39,666 nucleotides of DNA from JALHSW01 sp038321755 (lineage in GTDB: Bacteria; Actinomycetota; Acidimicrobiia; IMCC26256; PALSA-555): assembly GCA_038321755.1 (NCBI GenBank), contig JBBQFJ010000011.1, forward strand, positions 1 through 39,666. The letters run 5' to 3'. The first letter of the stretch is position 1, and every line of letters begins with the position of its first letter. A program made the position numbers and the translations under genes. Of the stretch, positions 15,268 to 26,305 are shown piece after piece. The notes below the pieces were generated by a model. The model saw nothing but the letters and a program-made list of their open reading frames with translations. It searched no databases and was not told the origin of the DNA.

Positions 15268-15297
15268 AGTGTACGGGCGCGACGCGGGCAGTCGCAA
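15268..15297 (-). promoter_or_regulatory. Candidate housekeeping promoter of the rpmH operon
   Basis: On the minus strand TTGCGA (15297-15292) and TACACT (15273-15268) are separated by 18 bp, about 70 nt before the rpmH start. They fit a sigma-70/SigA-type -35/-10 pair. Confidence 0.45.
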
Positions 15298-15307
15298 CGC
15301 AGGCCGC

Positions 15308-15336
15308 TTGAGTGCACGCGAGCGCGGTGCTACGTT
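15308..15336 (+). promoter_or_regulatory. dnaA: Candidate dnaA promoter
   Basis: TTGAGT (15308-15313) and TACGTT (15331-15336) are 17 bp apart, with a TG at 15328-15329 that would make an extended -10. It would give a leader of about 155 nt containing DnaA-box-like motifs, compatible with autoregulation. The remainder of the roughly 300-bp rpmH-dnaA gap shows no gene. Confidence 0.4.
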
Positions 15337-15448
15337 CCGCCGCGTCCCGTCGAACCGGCCTCGATGCGGCGCTACTTCCCCACCGGGGTCCTGCACCCCG
15401 AACGATGGCCGATCTGCCCAGGGGCGAGGCCAGGTGCCGGACCCGTCG

Positions 15449-15480
15449 TTCTCCACACTTGTGGACGTACCTGTGGACAA
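15449..15480. promoter_or_regulatory. DnaA-box cluster upstream of dnaA
   Basis: TTCTCCACA (15449-15457), TTGTGGACG (15459-15467, reverse) and TGTGGACAA (15472-15480, the exact reverse of TTGTCCACA) lie 17-48 bp before the dnaA start. They probably mediate DnaA autoregulation or form part of a bipartite origin. Confidence 0.65.
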
Positions 15481-15496
15481 CGTGGACCGGCCAATC

Positions 15497-16963
15497 ATGA
15501 GTGGGGGAGCACCGATCGGCACCGAGCGAACGGCCTCCGAACGCGCCGCTGACGATCTTCGGGGCGACCTGCGCGACGACATCGCGGAGCGCATCTGGGA
15601 GCAGGCCGGCAGCCGGCTGCGCGCCGAGCTGGCCGAGGCGACCTGGCACACCTGGTTCCAGGGAGTGCGCGCCGTCCGCTTCGAGCACGACGTGCTCGTG
15701 CTCTCCGTGCCGAACCATCTCGCGGCCGACCGCATCCGCTCGAGCTACCACCCGATGCTCACCGACGCGCTGCAAGCGGCGATCGGTCGCTCGGTCGGGG
15801 TGGAGCTGCTCGTCGACACCGACGCCCGTGCGGCCGAGCCGGTCTTCGAGACCCCGCCGCTCGAGGCACCCCGCCCCGACCCCGCCCCGACCGCCACGCC
15901 CAAGAGTGAGTCCATCTGGGCCTCGGGCACGCTGAACCCTCGCTACACCTTCGAGGAGTTCGTCATCGGCTCCTCGAACCGCTTCGCCCACGCGGCGGCC
16001 TTGTCGGTCGCCGAAGCCCCGGCCCAGGCCTACAACCCGCTGTTCATCTACGGCCCGGCCGGCCTCGGCAAGACCCACCTGCTCCACGCGATCGGTCACT
16101 ACGTCCGGAGCCTCTACCCGAAGAAGCGTGTCCGCTACGTCTCGACCGAGTCGTTCATGAACGACTTCGTCGAAGCCATCCGCGACCGGACCCGGATGCC
16201 GGTGTTCAAGCGTCGCTACCGCGAGCTCGACGTGCTGCTGATCGACGACATCCAGTTCCTCGAACGCACCCAGGAGCTCCAGGAAGAGTTCTTCCACACG
16301 TTCAACCAGATCCACGGCGAAGGTGGCCAGATCGTCATCTCCTCCGATCGCTCACCGAAGTCGATCGCGACGCTCGAAGACCGCCTCCGCAGCCGGTTCG
16401 AGTGGGGCCTCATCACCGACGTCCAGCCGCCGGAGTTCGAGACGCGCCTCGCGATCCTCCGCAAGAAGGCCGAGGCCGAGCACCTGGGAGGGATCCCCGA
16501 CGAGGTTCTCGGCTTCATCGCGAGCAACATCCAGGAGAACATCCGAGAGCTCGAAGGTGCGCTCATCCGCGTCGCGGCCTACTCGAGCCTGAACCGGGCG
16601 CCTCTCTCCGAGGAGGTCGCTCGTTCGGTCCTCGCCGATCTGCTCCCGACCACCCGGCCCCGCGAGATCACCGCCGGCCTCATCCTCGACGAGACGGCGA
16701 AGATGTTCGGCTGGACAGTCGAGGACCTCTGCGGCAAGAGCCGCCGCCGGCCCCTCGTCACTGCACGCCAGATCAGCATGTATGTCATGCGAGAGCTCAC
16801 CGACTTCAGCTACCCCCGGATCGCCGAGGCCTACGGCGGTCGCGATCACACGACCGTGATGTACGCGGTGGACAAGATCCGGCAGCAGATGGCCGAGCGC
16901 CACACCACGTTCGAGCAGGTCAACGAGCTGATCGCCCGGGTCAGACTGGGCAGCAGTGGATAA
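15497..16963 (+). CDS. dnaA: Chromosomal replication initiator DnaA
   Basis: 488 residues. Domain I is about 28-105 (IAERIWEQAGSRLRAELAEATWHTWF). A short Pro-rich domain II follows. The AAA+ domain III begins near NPRYTFEEFVIGSSNRFAHAA and has Walker A GPAGLGKTH (about 186-194) and Walker B VLLIDDIQFL. Domain IV carries the DnaA-box-binding signature GGRDHTTVMYAVDKI near the C-terminus. It initiates replication at oriC. ATG at 15497 is the best start by domain I length; upstream in-frame GTGs would only add DnaA-box-encoded residues. The stop codon itself overlaps a DnaA-box-like AGTGGATAA. Confidence 0.97.
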   Translation: MSGGAPIGTERTASERAADDLRGDLRDDIAERIWEQAGSRLRAELAEATWHTWFQGVRAVRFEHDVLVLSVPNHLAADRIRSSYHPMLTDALQAAIGRSVGVELLVDTDARAAEPVFETPPLEAPRPDPAPTATPKSESIWASGTLNPRYTFEEFVIGSSNRFAHAAALSVAEAPAQAYNPLFIYGPAGLGKTHLLHAIGHYVRSLYPKKRVRYVSTESFMNDFVEAIRDRTRMPVFKRRYRELDVLLIDDIQFLERTQELQEEFFHTFNQIHGEGGQIVISSDRSPKSIATLEDRLRSRFEWGLITDVQPPEFETRLAILRKKAEAEHLGGIPDEVLGFIASNIQENIRELEGALIRVAAYSSLNRAPLSEEVARSVLADLLPTTRPREITAGLILDETAKMFGWTVEDLCGKSRRRPLVTARQISMYVMRELTDFSYPRIAEAYGGRDHTTVMYAVDKIRQQMAERHTTFEQVNELIARVRLGSSG

Positions 16964-17117
16964 CGCTGTGGATGACTGGGGATACCTGGCCAGTTCTGGG
17001 GACAGCAGGCCCACTGTCGGTGTGGATCCGACCACGACCGGTGGAAGAGCGGGGAAGAGTGGGGACAACCGAAAGTGCCGTAGACCTGCGAGAACGCCGA
17101 GTTCTCCACAATCCACA
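16955..17117. other. oriC: Putative chromosomal origin oriC (dnaA-dnaN intergenic DnaA boxes)
   Basis: The 207-bp dnaA-dnaN gap holds many relatives of the TTATCCACA box: AGTGGATAA (16955), TGTGGATGA (16967), TGGGGATAC (16977), TGGGGACAG (16997), TGTGGATCC (17021), TGGGGACAA (17060), TTCTCCACA (17102) and CAATCCACA (17109). Several carry the GGGGA variant. The first six point one way and the last two the other. The segment after 17117 (CTACAACAACCTTCTACCTAAGAG) is less GC-rich and could be the unwinding element. Gene context (dnaA, dnaN, parS, gyrBA) strongly supports an origin. Confidence 0.8.
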
Positions 17118-17170
17118 GGCCCTACGGCTACAACAACCTTCTACCTAAGAGATAGAGCAGGAGCTGTGCA

Positions 17171-18268
17171 GTGAAGTTCCGTTGCGATCGCGATGCGCTG
17201 GCCGAGGCCGTCGGTACTGCGTACCGAGCCGTGGCCTCGCGCACCGGTGCCTTGCCGGTGCTCTCCGGGGTCAAGGTGACCCTCAGTCCGGGCCAGGTCG
17301 AGTTCACCGGGTCCGACCTCGAGCTCACGATCCGGGTTCGGGTCCCCGCCGAGGTCGAAGGCGATGGCTCGGCGGTCCTGGTGGCCCGCTTGCTCGTCGA
17401 CACGCTGGCCAAGGTGTCGTCCGACACCGTCACGGTCGAGATCGGTGACGACCAGGCGAAGATCGAGGACGGCCGCTTCCGTTCGGAGGTGCGCACGCTC
17501 GCCGCGAACGACTTCCCGAAGCTGCCGGAGTCCGAGGGACCGGCAGTCACGGTCGCTGGAGGCCCGCTCTCGGAAGGACTCCGTCAGGTCGTGCCGGCTG
17601 CTTCCCGAGACGACGCCCGGCCCATCCTGACCGGGGTGCTGATCACGTCGACCGACGACGGTGTGCGACTCGTGGCGACCGACTCCTACCGGCTTGCCGT
17701 GCGCGACCTCCCCGGGCTGTCCCTGCTGCCCGAGGGACAGAAGGTGCTCGTCGGTGCGAAGGGCCTCGGTGAGCTGCAACGACTGCTCGGCGGTGGCGAC
17801 GTCGAGGTGTTCCTCGGTGAGCGGTACGTGACGTTCAAGCTCGAGGGCACCGAGCTCACCGCGCGCTTGATCGAAGGCGACTTCCCGAACTACCAGCAGC
17901 TGATCCCGGGTGGCTACCCGAACAAGCTGACGATCGAGCGCGATGCGTTCGTCGGAGCGGTCGAGCGCGTGAGCCTCGTCGGGGGGACCAGTCGTGACTC
18001 GGCGCCCATCCGGTTGGCGATGAGCGCCGACGGGCTCGAGCTCTCGGCGACTGCACAAGACGTCGGGCAGTCGTTCGAACCGGTGGAGGCGAAGTTCGAC
18101 GGGACCGAGGTGACGGTCGCGTTCAACTCGCGGTTCCTGCTCGATGGGGTCGAGGCGGCCGCATCACCGGAGATCACGATCGAGACGATCGACCCGCTCA
18201 AGCCGGCGGTGCTACGGGGCAAGGACGCCGACTTCCTGTACTTGTTGATGCCGGTCCGCATCGCCTGA
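17171..18268 (+). CDS. dnaN: DNA polymerase III beta sliding clamp
   Basis: 365 residues with the three-domain clamp pattern: N-terminal MKFRCDRDALAEAVGTAYRAV with RTGALPVLSGVKV, central RPILTGVLITSTDDGVRLVATDSYRLAVRDL, and C-terminal VEAAASPEITIETIDPLKPAVLRG ending in FLYLLMPVRIA. It forms the processivity ring of the replicative polymerase. GTG start with AGGAG 7 nt upstream. RecF follows after 13 bp. Confidence 0.97.
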   Translation: MKFRCDRDALAEAVGTAYRAVASRTGALPVLSGVKVTLSPGQVEFTGSDLELTIRVRVPAEVEGDGSAVLVARLLVDTLAKVSSDTVTVEIGDDQAKIEDGRFRSEVRTLAANDFPKLPESEGPAVTVAGGPLSEGLRQVVPAASRDDARPILTGVLITSTDDGVRLVATDSYRLAVRDLPGLSLLPEGQKVLVGAKGLGELQRLLGGGDVEVFLGERYVTFKLEGTELTARLIEGDFPNYQQLIPGGYPNKLTIERDAFVGAVERVSLVGGTSRDSAPIRLAMSADGLELSATAQDVGQSFEPVEAKFDGTEVTVAFNSRFLLDGVEAAASPEITIETIDPLKPAVLRGKDADFLYLLMPVRIA

Positions 18269-18281
18269 GCGCGACCTGCTC

Positions 18282-19388
18282 GTGCGCGTCACCCTCGTCG
18301 AGCTGACCGATTTCCGTTGCTACGAAACGGTTCGGCTCGAGCTCCCGGCCGGGATCACCGTCGTGCTCGGCGACAACGGGCAGGGCAAGACGAGCCTGCT
18401 CGAGGCGGTCGCCTGGGCTGCCCTCGGCCGCTCCTTCCGGGGCGTGCCCGACGCAGCCCTGGTACGCGACGCGCGGGAACAGGCCATCGTGCGGATCGCA
18501 ATCGAGGACGCAACCGGCCGACCGCGTCGGGTCGAGGCGGAGCTCCGGGCCGTCGGTCGGAACCGGGTGCTGCTCGACGGGCATCCCCTCACGCGGACCC
18601 GCGACCTGCTCGGCGCGCTCCGGGTGACCGTCTTCGCGCCCGACGACCTGGAGCTGGTCAAGGGCGGGCCGGCAAACCGGCGGACGTATCTCGACGATCT
18701 CCTGGTCGACGTCGGACCTCGCTACGCCGCGGCCCGATCCGACTACGACCGCGTGTTGCGACATCGCAACGCGCTGTTGCGGGGTGGGGTGCGCGACGAC
18801 GACGCGCGCGCCACGCTCGAGGTCTTCGACGAGCAGCTCGTGAGCGCGGGCGCTGAGCTGGTGCGCGGACGGTTGCGTCTCGGTGAGCGGCTCGCACCGG
18901 CGGTGACGGCGGCGTACCGCGACCTCGCCGGGAACGAGGCAACGGTCGAGACGCGGTACTCGGCCGAGTGGGCCGAGGGTTCGACGCCCGACGCCGACGC
19001 AGTTCCCGACGCGCTGCGTGCGGCGCTCGGGGTGCATCACAAGCGCGAGCTCGAACGCGGCGTCACGCTCGTCGGGCCCCACCGCGACGACTGGCAGCTC
19101 ACGGTGAACGAGCTGGATTCGCGGACGCACGCGTCGCAGGGCGAGCAGCGCACGCTGTCACTCGCGTTGCGCCTGGCCGGCCATCGGGTCGTCACCGAGG
19201 TCACGGGCGAAGACCCGGTGCTGCTGCTCGACGACGTCTTCAGCGAGCTCGACGATCGTCGGGCGAACGCCTTGGTCGATCGTCTGCCCGCGACCCAGAC
19301 CCTGCTCACGACGGCCGGCTCCCTCCCTCCGGGGGTCACGCCGTCCTCGCAGGTGCGGATCGCGGCCGGCGTCCTGGAGCTGGCGTGA
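18282..19388 (+). CDS. recF: DNA replication and repair protein RecF
   Basis: 368 residues. It has an SMC-like ABC ATPase layout: Walker A GDNGQGKTSLLEA near the N-terminus, the FAPDDLELVKGGPANRR segment typical of RecF, the signature SQGEQRTLSLALRLAG, and Walker B PVLLLDDVFSELDDRR. It loads RecA at gapped DNA with RecO/RecR. GTG start 13 bp after dnaN; the stop overlaps the dciA start in GTGA, so the two are coupled. Confidence 0.96.
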   Translation: MRVTLVELTDFRCYETVRLELPAGITVVLGDNGQGKTSLLEAVAWAALGRSFRGVPDAALVRDAREQAIVRIAIEDATGRPRRVEAELRAVGRNRVLLDGHPLTRTRDLLGALRVTVFAPDDLELVKGGPANRRTYLDDLLVDVGPRYAAARSDYDRVLRHRNALLRGGVRDDDARATLEVFDEQLVSAGAELVRGRLRLGERLAPAVTAAYRDLAGNEATVETRYSAEWAEGSTPDADAVPDALRAALGVHHKRELERGVTLVGPHRDDWQLTVNELDSRTHASQGEQRTLSLALRLAGHRVVTEVTGEDPVLLLDDVFSELDDRRANALVDRLPATQTLLTTAGSLPPGVTPSSQVRIAAGVLELA

Positions 19389-19723
19389 GTCGGCGACGGA
19401 AGCCCACCGGGGTGCCCGGGGAGCCGGGACCCGATCCCGTCCGTCTCGGGGACGCCCTGGCCGCGATCGGCTCGGACCTCGGTCTGGCCGACCCACGGGT
19501 GGTCGGCATCCTCGCGGACCGCTGGGCCGAGGTGGTGGGGGAGGCGGTGGCCGGACAGGCCCGCCTGCGCGCGCTGCGCGGCGACGTGCTCACGATCGCG
19601 GTGGATTCTGGGGCGTGGGCGACGCAGCTCCGGTACCTCCACGACGACCTGCTCGCCCGGATCGCCGGCATCGTGGGGGCCGGCGTGGTGCGCGAGGTGC
19701 GCGTGGTGGTCGAGCCGCGCTGA
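19385..19723 (+). CDS. dciA: DciA (DUF721) replicative helicase operator
   Basis: 112 residues with the DUF721 pattern: LGDALAAIGSDLGLADPRVVG, WAEVVGEAVAGQARLRALRGDVLTIAVDS, WATQLRYLHDDLLARI and a C-terminal beta strand VREVRVVVEP. DUF721 proteins are DciA, the helicase (DnaB) loading/operating factor of bacteria without DnaC. M. tuberculosis Rv0004 sits at this same position between recF and gyrB. GTG start overlaps the recF stop (GTGA at 19385-19388). Confidence 0.9.
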   Translation: MSRRRKPTGVPGEPGPDPVRLGDALAAIGSDLGLADPRVVGILADRWAEVVGEAVAGQARLRALRGDVLTIAVDSGAWATQLRYLHDDLLARIAGIVGAGVVREVRVVVEPR

Positions 19724-19755
19724 CGCGCGCGTGTCAGAGCCTCGTCACGGGCCTC

Positions 19756-19764
19756 TGGTAGAAT
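19756..19764 (+). promoter_or_regulatory. Candidate extended -10 promoter of gyrBA
   Basis: TGG-TAGAAT (TG at 19756-19757, hexamer 19759-19764) is a good extended -10 in the 162-bp dciA-gyrB gap. No convincing -35 is visible, as often with extended -10 promoters. It predicts a leader of about 115 nt. Confidence 0.5.
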
Positions 19765-19828
19765 GGGTCGTGTTGTTTCGGGTTTCTGACCTGCAGATTC
19801 GTCCCCTCGACGAGGCCACCCGACCCAT
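19763..19828 (+). promoter_or_regulatory. Inverted repeats in the gyrB leader
   Basis: ATGGGTCG (19763-19770) pairs perfectly with CGACCCAT (19821-19828). The small hairpin CCTCG-A-CGAGG (about 19805-19815) is nested inside. Together they could fold the 5' leader into a regulatory structure; no known riboswitch is recognised. Confidence 0.4.
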
Positions 19829-19885
19829 CACCGCAAGCTCTGTTCGACCTGAGTCGGTTCGACATGATGATGAGGTGCTCGCGCG

Positions 19886-21785
19886 TTGACAGCCACGTAC
19901 AAGGCGAAGGACATCACCGTCCTCAAAGGCCTCGAGCCCGTCCGCGAACGCCCCGGCATGTACATCGGATCCACCGGCCTCTCGGGCCTCCACCACCTCG
20001 TGTACGAGGTCGTCGACAACGCGGTCGACGAGGCGATGGCCGGCGAAGCCACCAAGATCGACGTCACCCTCCTCGCTGACGGCGGATGTCGGGTCGTCGA
20101 CAACGGGCGCGGCATCCCGGTCGACGCGCACGCCGAGGACAAGAAGAAGTCCGCGGCCGAGATCGTGCTCACGACGTTGCACGCGGGTGGGAAGTTCGGT
20201 GGCGAGGGCTACAAGATCTCGGGCGGTCTGCACGGCGTGGGCGTTTCCGTCGTGAACGCGCTGTCGGTGAAGCTCGAGCTCGAGATCCACCGTGACGGTG
20301 GCAAGTGGACCCAGACCTACAAGAACGGCGGCACGCCGACCGCGCGCCTGAAGAAGGCCGCACCGTCGAAGAAGCACGGCACGTCGGTCACGTTCTGGCC
20401 GGACCCGACGATCTTCGAGGAGACGGAGTTCCGCGCGCAGACGCTGATGGAACGCCTCCGCGAGATGGCGTTCCTCAACAAGGGGCTCGAGATCCGCTTC
20501 CGCGACGAGCGTCCCGACCCGGTGATCGACCAGGCGTTCAAGTTCTTGGGGGGCATCAGCGACTTCGTCCGGCACCTCAACGCGTCGAAGGAGCCACTGT
20601 TCAAGCGCGTCGTCGCGTTCACCGACACCGGCGCCGAATACGAGGTCGACATCGCGATGCAGTGGAACTCGGGCTTCTACGAGGGGATCCACTCGTTCGC
20701 CAACAACATCGCGACGACCGAGGGGGGCATGCACGAGGAGGGCTTCAAGAAGGCCCTCACCAACGTGGTGAACCGTTACGCGAAGGGCAAGGGTGGCGTC
20801 AAGGAGAAGGACGCGAACCTCCTCGGTGAAGACATCCGCGAAGGACTCACCGCGATCGTCTCCGTGAAGCTGCGCAACCCGCAGTTCGAGGGCCAGACGA
20901 AGGCGAAGCTCGGGAACACCGAGATGCGTTCGCTGGTCGAGAAGGCGACGAACGAGAAGCTCGCCGAGTGGCTCGAGGAGCACCCGTCCGAGGGTCGCCA
21001 GATCGTGCAGAAGTCGTCGCAGGCCGCGCGCGCCCGCCTGGCCGCGCGCCAAGCGCGCGACCTCACGCGTCGCAAGTCGCTCCTCGAGAGCGCGGCGATG
21101 CCCGGCAAGCTCGCCGACTGCGCGTCGAAGGACCCGTCCGAGTCGGAGCTGTTCATCGTCGAGGGCGACAGCGCCGGCGGCTCCGCCAAGCGCGCTCGCG
21201 ACCCACGCACGCAGGCGATCCTGCCGATCCGCGGGAAGATCCTGAACGTCGAGCGGGCCCGCATGGACAAGATGCTGAAGAACGAGGAGATCCAGACGCT
21301 CGTGCAGGCGATCGGCGGGGGGATCGGCGAGGAGTTCGACGGCTCGAAGGTCCGGTACCACCGCATCGTGATCATGGTCGACGCCGACGTCGACGGCAGT
21401 CACATCCGTACGCTGCTCCTCACGTTCTTCTACCGGCAGCTCCCGGAGCTGGTGCGCTACGGCTGCATCTACCTCGCGCAGCCGCCGCTCTTCCGCGCCG
21501 ATCTCGGCAAGGAGCGGCACTACCTCAAGGACGAAGCCGCGCTGCGTGAGTTCGAGGCGTCGCACGAGAACCGCAACATCGACGTGAACCGCTTCAAGGG
21601 TCTCGGCGAGATGGACTGGGAAGAGCTCGGCGGGACGACGATGAACGTCGACACGCGCACCCTGCTGCGTGTGTCGGCCGACGACGCGGCGATCGCGGAT
21701 GAGATCTTCTCGACCCTCATGGGCGACGACGTCGAGATGCGCCGCAACTTCATCCAACAGAACGCCAAGGACGTGAGGTTCATCG

Positions 21786-21793
<8 letters not shown>
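19886..21793 (+). CDS. gyrB: DNA gyrase subunit B
   Basis: 635 residues. GHKL ATPase motifs are VDNAVDEAMAG, VVDNGRGIPVD and GGLHGVGVSVVNALS. The transducer domain follows. The Toprim domain has EGDSAGGSAKRARD and DADVDGSHIRTLLL, and the C-terminal tail FKGLGEMDWEELGGTTMN is standard. With GyrA it introduces negative supercoils using ATP. TTG start at 19886; GAGG is 10 nt upstream, slightly far, but the next residues (TYKAKDITVLKGLEPVRERP) are the expected GyrB N-terminus. The length lacks the large insert of proteobacterial GyrB. It overlaps gyrA by 8 bp. Confidence 0.97.
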
Positions 21794-24257
<2,464 letters not shown>

Positions 24258-24266
24258 CATTCACCC

Positions 24267-24956
24267 ATGACCCCTCCCGATGGGCCGAGCAGCAGCGCGC
24301 CCGGCGACAGCACGGCGACGTCGGTCACCTCGTCCGGTGGCGACTCGCCACCGGCACCTCGACGGACCCGCCAACGCCGGACGGTGAGCAGCTCGGGACC
24401 GGCGCCTGCGGCCGCCGCGGCCGTGCCGGTCGCCGAAGCCGTGGTCACCCCTGATGCGTACGGCGATGAGACCGCACTCGACACCGGCGCGACCCGTCGG
24501 AGTCGGCAGAGCCGCCAGAGCAGGACGCCCACGAAGTCGTCCAAGCCGCCGAAAGCGTCGAAGTCGTCACGACGCGCCCCGGCGCCACCCCGCCGGTTCC
24601 GGCAGACGATCGTGCGGGTCGACCTGTGGACCGTGACGAAGCTGTCGTTGTGCTTCTACATCTCGGCGATGTTCGTGACGCTGGTCGCCGTGGTCGCGCT
24701 CTGGGCGATCGCCGATGCCGCCGGGATCATCGGCAGCGTCGAGAAGTTCCTCGGCGACCTGCTCTCGGCGAAGGACTTCACGTTCCTCTCGGCCGAGGTG
24801 CTGCGCGGCGCGATCCTGATCGCGCTCGTCGTCGTGGCACTGCTCGTCGTGATCACGGTGGTTGCCGCGTCGTTCTTCAACATCTTCGCTGAGCTCTTCG
24901 GGGGCCTCGAGATGACGATCAAGGAAGAGGAGCAGCAGCCGCGCGAGCCGCGCTGA
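24267..24956 (+). CDS. DUF3566 membrane protein
   Basis: 229 residues. The N-terminal half is disordered, rich in Ser/Pro/Thr/Arg. The C-terminal half begins RQTIVRVDLWTVTKLSLCFY and has two hydrophobic helices (around SAMFVTLVAVVALWAIADA and AILIALVVVALLVVITVVAAS) flanking a short loop, then FNIFAELFGGLEMTIKEE. This is the DUF3566 pattern, and M. tuberculosis Rv0007 lies at the same place between gyrA and ileT. Function is unknown. It starts 9 bp after the gyrA stop and is probably co-transcribed with gyrase. Confidence 0.88.
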   Translation: MTPPDGPSSSAPGDSTATSVTSSGGDSPPAPRRTRQRRTVSSSGPAPAAAAAVPVAEAVVTPDAYGDETALDTGATRRSRQSRQSRTPTKSSKPPKASKSSRRAPAPPRRFRQTIVRVDLWTVTKLSLCFYISAMFVTLVAVVALWAIADAAGIIGSVEKFLGDLLSAKDFTFLSAEVLRGAILIALVVVALLVVITVVAASFFNIFAELFGGLEMTIKEEEQQPREPR

Positions 24957-24987
24957 TGCGCGTCTCGGGTACCATCTTCCGCCCGCC

Positions 24988-25061
24988 GGGGCTATAGCTC
25001 AGTCGGTTAGAGCGCATCCCTGATAAGGATGAGGTCGCTGGTTCGATTCCAGCTAGCCCCA
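24988..25061 (+). tRNA. ileT: tRNA-Ile (GAT)
   Basis: 74 nt cloverleaf. The acceptor arms GGGGCTA and TAGCCCC pair fully with discriminator A; the anticodon loop CTGATAA gives GAT; the T loop GTTCGATTCC is standard. The 3' CCA is not encoded. Synteny with M. tuberculosis ileT. Confidence 0.97.
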
Positions 25062-25132
25062 CCGTTCACCAACGCACCCCGGTCCAGCGATCGAGGACGA
25101 GCTCGTCGGCCCGGCACGTACACTTTCGACCC

Positions 25133-25270
25133 GTGAGGACCTTTCGCCGTGGGCTGCTCGTGGGCTTGCTCGCCGTGCTGGTCGGCCTCGTGGTGCGCCT
25201 GCGCGGCAAGGGGGAGGTCCCACCGACGACCGGTGGCTGGCGGGAGCTCGAGGGCCCCGACTTCCGGTGA
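25133..25270 (+). CDS. 45-residue single-pass membrane peptide coupled to the next gene
   Basis: A small frame from GTG at 25133: a basic N-terminus (RTFRRG), one hydrophobic helix (LLVGLLAVLVGLVVRL), then a short polar tail ending GGWRELEGPDFR. Its stop overlaps the GTG of the downstream oxidoreductase (GTGA at 25267-25270), which supports it being translated. I do not recognise a family. There is no strong ribosome site. The next gene would depend on it for coupled translation. Confidence 0.6.
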   Translation: MRTFRRGLLVGLLAVLVGLVVRLRGKGEVPPTTGGWRELEGPDFR

Positions 25271-26268
25271 CCACGGTCCTGCTCGTCGGGGCCGGTGCGG
25301 TCGGGGCCCGAACCGCGCGCCAGCTCGTCGACACCCCCGGCGTCGAACAGCTGCTCATCGCGGCGCGGAGCTCGGAGCGCGCGCGCGAGCTCGCCAGCGC
25401 GATCGGGAAAGGCACCCGCGCCGTCGCCCTCGACGGTGACGTTCCGGCCGAGGTCGCCGCCGTCGCCATCGCGATCCCCGGGCGTGCCGCGGCGCGGTTT
25501 GCCGCGCGGGCACTCGCAGCCGGAGTGCCGGCCGCCGCAGTCACCGACGACGAGGAAGGCCTGGCCGAACTCCTCGCGCTCGACGACCGTGCCCGGAAGG
25601 CGGGGGTCGTCGTCGCGGTGGGATGTGGTCTCGTGCCCGGGCTGGGCGACGTCCTCGCTCGACACGCGGCCGACGGCCTGGACGAGGCCGACGAGGTCCA
25701 CGTCGCGAGGGTCGGGGTGGCCGGACCCGAGTGCGTGGCCGCGTTGCGCAAGGCCCGCCGCGACCGGCCCCGCGAGTGGCACGACGGCGCGTGGCTCACC
25801 CCGCGTCGCCTGGGCTCCCAGCTCGTGTGGTTCCCGGAGCCGATCGGGGCCCGGGAGTGCGAGGTGGTCGCCCCGGGCGTCGAGCTCCTGCGCGAATCGC
25901 TCCCCGAGGTCCGACACGCCTCGCTCCGAGTGGGCGAGCCGCCGCTGCGGCGGGCCCGGGTGGCCGCCCTCACCCGCCGGTCGCTCGACGACGGGTGGGG
26001 CGGCGCCCGCATCGAAGTCTGGGGTTGGCGGGGTCGTGCTCGTGAGGCCGTCGTCTACGGCGTCATCGAGCGGCCCGAGGTCGCGGCGGGCACGGTGCTC
26101 GCCGTCACGACCGCCCGACTCGCCGGGCTCCTCCCCCAGGTGACGGTGCGGGGAACCCGAAGCGGGGTCAGGGCGCTCGGCGCGCTGGTCGATCCGGCCC
26201 CGTTCCTGGCCGAGCTCGCCCGGCGAGGCGTGAAGGCGGCCACGTTCGAAGGCGTGGCCACGGCCTGA
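25267..26268 (+). CDS. Saccharopine-dehydrogenase-like NAD(P)-binding oxidoreductase
   Basis: 333 residues. An N-terminal Rossmann fold starts TTVLLVGAGAVGARTARQLV (GxGxxG), followed by IAARSSERARELA, consistent with a Sacchrp_dh_NADP domain. The middle GCGLVPGLGDVLARHAADGL resembles the catalytic-domain entry of this superfamily. The substrate cannot be inferred. GTG start in a GTGA overlap with the 45-residue membrane peptide. It is followed by an unrelated regulator after 37 bp. Confidence 0.8.
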   Translation: MTTVLLVGAGAVGARTARQLVDTPGVEQLLIAARSSERARELASAIGKGTRAVALDGDVPAEVAAVAIAIPGRAAARFAARALAAGVPAAAVTDDEEGLAELLALDDRARKAGVVVAVGCGLVPGLGDVLARHAADGLDEADEVHVARVGVAGPECVAALRKARRDRPREWHDGAWLTPRRLGSQLVWFPEPIGARECEVVAPGVELLRESLPEVRHASLRVGEPPLRRARVAALTRRSLDDGWGGARIEVWGWRGRAREAVVYGVIERPEVAAGTVLAVTTARLAGLLPQVTVRGTRSGVRALGALVDPAPFLAELARRGVKAATFEGVATA

Positions 26269-26305
26269 CGCGAATGCCCCACGCGTGTAGGCATCGACTA
26301 CTACC

